Assembly: GCA_030427765.1 (NCBI GenBank)
Contig: JAUICS010000069.1
Span: 1 to 6,950, forward strand
Direction: 5' to 3'
Length of the DNA stretch: 6,950 bases
From: Alphaproteobacteria bacterium
GTDB taxonomy: Bacteria > Pseudomonadota > Alphaproteobacteria > Micavibrionales > Micavibrionaceae
The position numbers and the translations under genes are program-made. The notes beneath the pieces are model-generated. The model worked only from the letters and a program-made list of their open reading frames with translations. It ran no database searches and was not told the DNA's origin. Below, piece after piece: positions 5,524 through 6,950 of this stretch (its first letter is position 1; every line of letters begins with the position of its first letter).

Positions 5524-6799
5524 TGTGGTCTCCTTTGTTTTTATTGATACTCCATACCAAGAATAATGCCGCGAGTTTCACGAGACAGGGCACTAGAGCG
5601 TAGAGAGCGATAAGTGTCGCACGGGCGTTTTCAGTCATAGTATCGCCGGGCACAAAACCATTTCTGTCTAAAATAATAAGTATAAGACCGCTTGAAATCG
5701 CCAATGCCATTTTTGGAATAAATGCCAGAACTGCATAATATTGTGTTGCCTCTGCTTCCGTCTTTTGCTGCGCAACTCGATTTGCCATTATCGCCGGGGG
5801 AATTGCCAGATCGGCCCCAAGAGCCATACCGGACATCAGACAAATAATTGCAAAAGATATAACATCACCCTCATTCAAACCAAATGCCCACATAAATGAA
5901 ATAACGGCCAATAACATAGATGCCATCCATGCTTTCTCCTGCCCATATCGTTCTGACAGTTTCATCCAAACAGGCATAAAGACAGCACCGGATATAAAAT
6001 ATAAAAACAAAAACAGTCCCGTATAATTCTCGGCATTCAGGTAATCATTGATAAAAAACAAAACGGTGACCGCCGGAATGGACGCTGCCACATGCGTTAA
6101 AAAACATGCCGCAAAAAAATATTTATCTGCGCCGAATAGCAGCGATAAAAACGAAAAACCCTTTCGAGATTGTGATGTATGCAAGACATGATCGCGCGAA
6201 ATTGACCTGTAAAATTTAGAAAAGAAAATGAAACCGATCACAATGACAAACACAAACACACATGCCAGAATTTTAAACGCAACGTCAGAAGAAAAATTAT
6301 ATTGCAGAACCGTTGGTAATATGGACGCAAATAACAAACCGCATAAGGCAAAAGCCTCACGCCATCCAGATATACGCATACGGCCATGTTCATCATTCTG
6401 CCATAACCCGCCAACAGTATTCAGATTAATAACAACGATACTAAACCCAGTGGTGGCGAGTATCATGAAAACCGTAAACCAGATCGGTGTTGCAACAAAC
6501 ATCTGCGGCCCTACAAACAAGCCAACCACACCACATGACAACACAAAACAGCCTACCATAAAAATATGAAAACGGTTTCTTGCGTATTTATCTGAGAGGT
6601 AACCAATCAAAGGGTCTTGGAAAGCATCAAATAAACGTATAGTAAGTAAAATAATACCTAAAATGCCAACACTTAAACCCAGTTCACGGCTGTAAAAATC
6701 CGGCATGTGAATGTAAAGAGGTAATCCGGCGAATGAAAGCGGCAGGGCGATTAAACTATATTGAAAAAGATTAAGACGTGATGGGCGTTCATGCTGCAT
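5474..6799 (-). CDS. MFS transporter, MFS_2/GPH type
   Basis: This is an integral inner-membrane transporter of 441 residues with about twelve hydrophobic segments, the normal size for the major facilitator superfamily. The conserved motif region after helix 2 is clear: IRLFDAFQDPLIGYLSDKYA (54-73), which carries the D-x3-DP-x-x-G-x-x-SD signature of the MFS_2 (glycoside-pentoside-hexuronide:cation) group. A second-half counterpart, MKLSERYGQEKAW (279-291), starts the loop after helix 8. The C-terminus is a hydrophilic tail. The substrate is unknown. Sugars are typical for GPH carriers, but in this gene context a lipid-related or small-molecule substrate is equally possible. The ATG at 6799 overlaps the upstream stop as TGATG with GGGGA 4 nt before; a GTG at 6802 is a less likely start. 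Its 3' end overlaps the DUF3833 gene by 50 nt. Confidence 0.93.
   Translation of the reverse strand: MQHERPSRLNLFQYSLIALPLSFAGLPLYIHMPDFYSRELGLSVGILGIILLTIRLFDAFQDPLIGYLSDKYARNRFHIFMVGCFVLSCGVVGLFVGPQMFVATPIWFTVFMILATTGFSIVVINLNTVGGLWQNDEHGRMRISGWREAFALCGLLFASILPTVLQYNFSSDVAFKILACVFVFVIVIGFIFFSKFYRSISRDHVLHTSQSRKGFSFLSLLFGADKYFFAACFLTHVAASIPAVTVLFFINDYLNAENYTGLFLFLYFISGAVFMPVWMKLSERYGQEKAWMASMLLAVISFMWAFGLNEGDVISFAIICLMSGMALGADLAIPPAIMANRVAQQKTEAEATQYYAVLAFIPKMALAISSGLILIILDRNGFVPGDTMTENARATLIALYALVPCLVKLAALFLVWSINKNKGDHNDLTERSAYHGNTHVS
5530..5534 (-). promoter_or_regulatory. Shine-Dalgarno site inside the MFS gene for DUF3833
   Basis: AGGAG on the minus strand (within AAAGGAG) lies 6 nt before the ATG at 5523 and inside the MFS coding region, 50-odd bases before the MFS stop. 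It supports a genuine long overlap rather than a later start for DUF3833. Confidence 0.85.
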
Positions 6800-6950
6800 C
6801 ACATCCCCAACAGTTTTCTGCGTAGGTCCGGAGAGCTTGTTTTTTCATTAAGCCATATATTAAAAAACCACCTTCCAAACTCTGGGTCAGAAATGCGTCC
6901 GATTTCATCATTATTTTGATAAAAAATTGTTTCTTTCTGATCGTCTTCTT
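6799..6950 (-). CDS. Chalcone-isomerase-like protein, C-terminal fragment
   Basis: Only the last 49 codons are inside the window, ending with TGA at 6799-6801; the 5' part lies beyond the right edge. The readable end contains IFYQNNDEIGRI, then DPEFGRWFFNIWL and a TSSPDLRRKLLG tail. This FF-x-IWL / T-S-x-x-x-LR-x-x-LLG ending is what I know from bacterial chalcone-isomerase-like proteins (CHI fold), many of which are small secreted or periplasmic proteins without proven isomerase activity. Catalytic residues and any signal peptide would lie in the missing part. The stop overlaps the MFS start by one base, so it belongs to the same operon. The family call rests on a short stretch. Confidence 0.7.
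   Translation of the reverse strand, partial: EDDQKETIFYQNNDEIGRISDPEFGRWFFNIWLNEKTSSPDLRRKLLGM

Larger units (their letters stand above)
1313..6950 (-). other. Seven-gene light/oxidative-stress type operon, cut at right edge
   Basis: Seven consecutive minus-strand genes have no room for promoters between them. In transcription order the junctions are: chalcone-isomerase-like to MFS, 1-nt overlap (TGATG); MFS to DUF3833, 50-nt overlap; DUF3833 to first SDR, 4-nt gap; first to second SDR, 1-nt overlap (TGATG); second SDR to SOUL lipoprotein, 10-nt gap; SOUL to photolyase, 8-nt overlap. Co-transcription is inferred from this spacing. The promoter must lie beyond the right edge. No intrinsic terminator is visible after the last gene, which ends against the convergent tRNA-Trp. 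Confidence 0.85.

Overview
The window looks like chromosomal DNA of a moderate-GC proteobacterium. An alphaproteobacterium is the best guess, though not certain. The tRNA-Trp encodes its own CCA, the Shine-Dalgarno sites are of the AGGAG type, and the main gene set matches a photooxidative-stress cluster known from Alpha- and Gammaproteobacteria. No phage, transposon, CRISPR or plasmid genes are visible.

Left part (1-1303, plus strand): an unrecognised membrane-anchored protein, possibly cut at the left edge, is followed by about 90 bases of non-coding DNA with a plausible sigma-70 promoter and then a tRNA-Trp (anticodon CCA).

Right part (1313-6950, minus strand): one tight block of seven genes transcribed right to left and entering from beyond the right edge. 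In transcription order they are the C-terminal end of a chalcone-isomerase-like protein, an MFS (MFS_2/GPH-type) transporter, a DUF3833 lipoprotein, two different short-chain dehydrogenases, a SOUL/heme-binding lipoprotein, and a photolyase of the iron-sulfur bacterial cryptochrome/photolyase group (FeS-BCP). All junctions are overlaps or gaps of at most 10 nt. Two of them are TGATG stop/start overlaps, so this is very likely one translationally coupled operon.

From established knowledge, relatives of several of these genes (photolyase, SDR, MFS, DUF3833, chalcone-isomerase-like) travel with a cyclopropane-fatty-acid-synthase-like methyltransferase, DUF1365 and an ECF sigma/anti-sigma pair (RpoE-ChrR) that answers singlet oxygen. 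My inference is that this is the downstream half of such a light/singlet-oxygen cassette: lipid or small-molecule modification by the SDRs and unseen upstream enzymes, envelope proteins (the two lipoproteins and the transporter), and DNA photorepair. The SOUL lipoprotein directly before the photolyase is the least expected member. No ECF sigma gene, sensor or regulator lies inside the window, so the regulatory claim rests on homology of the set alone.
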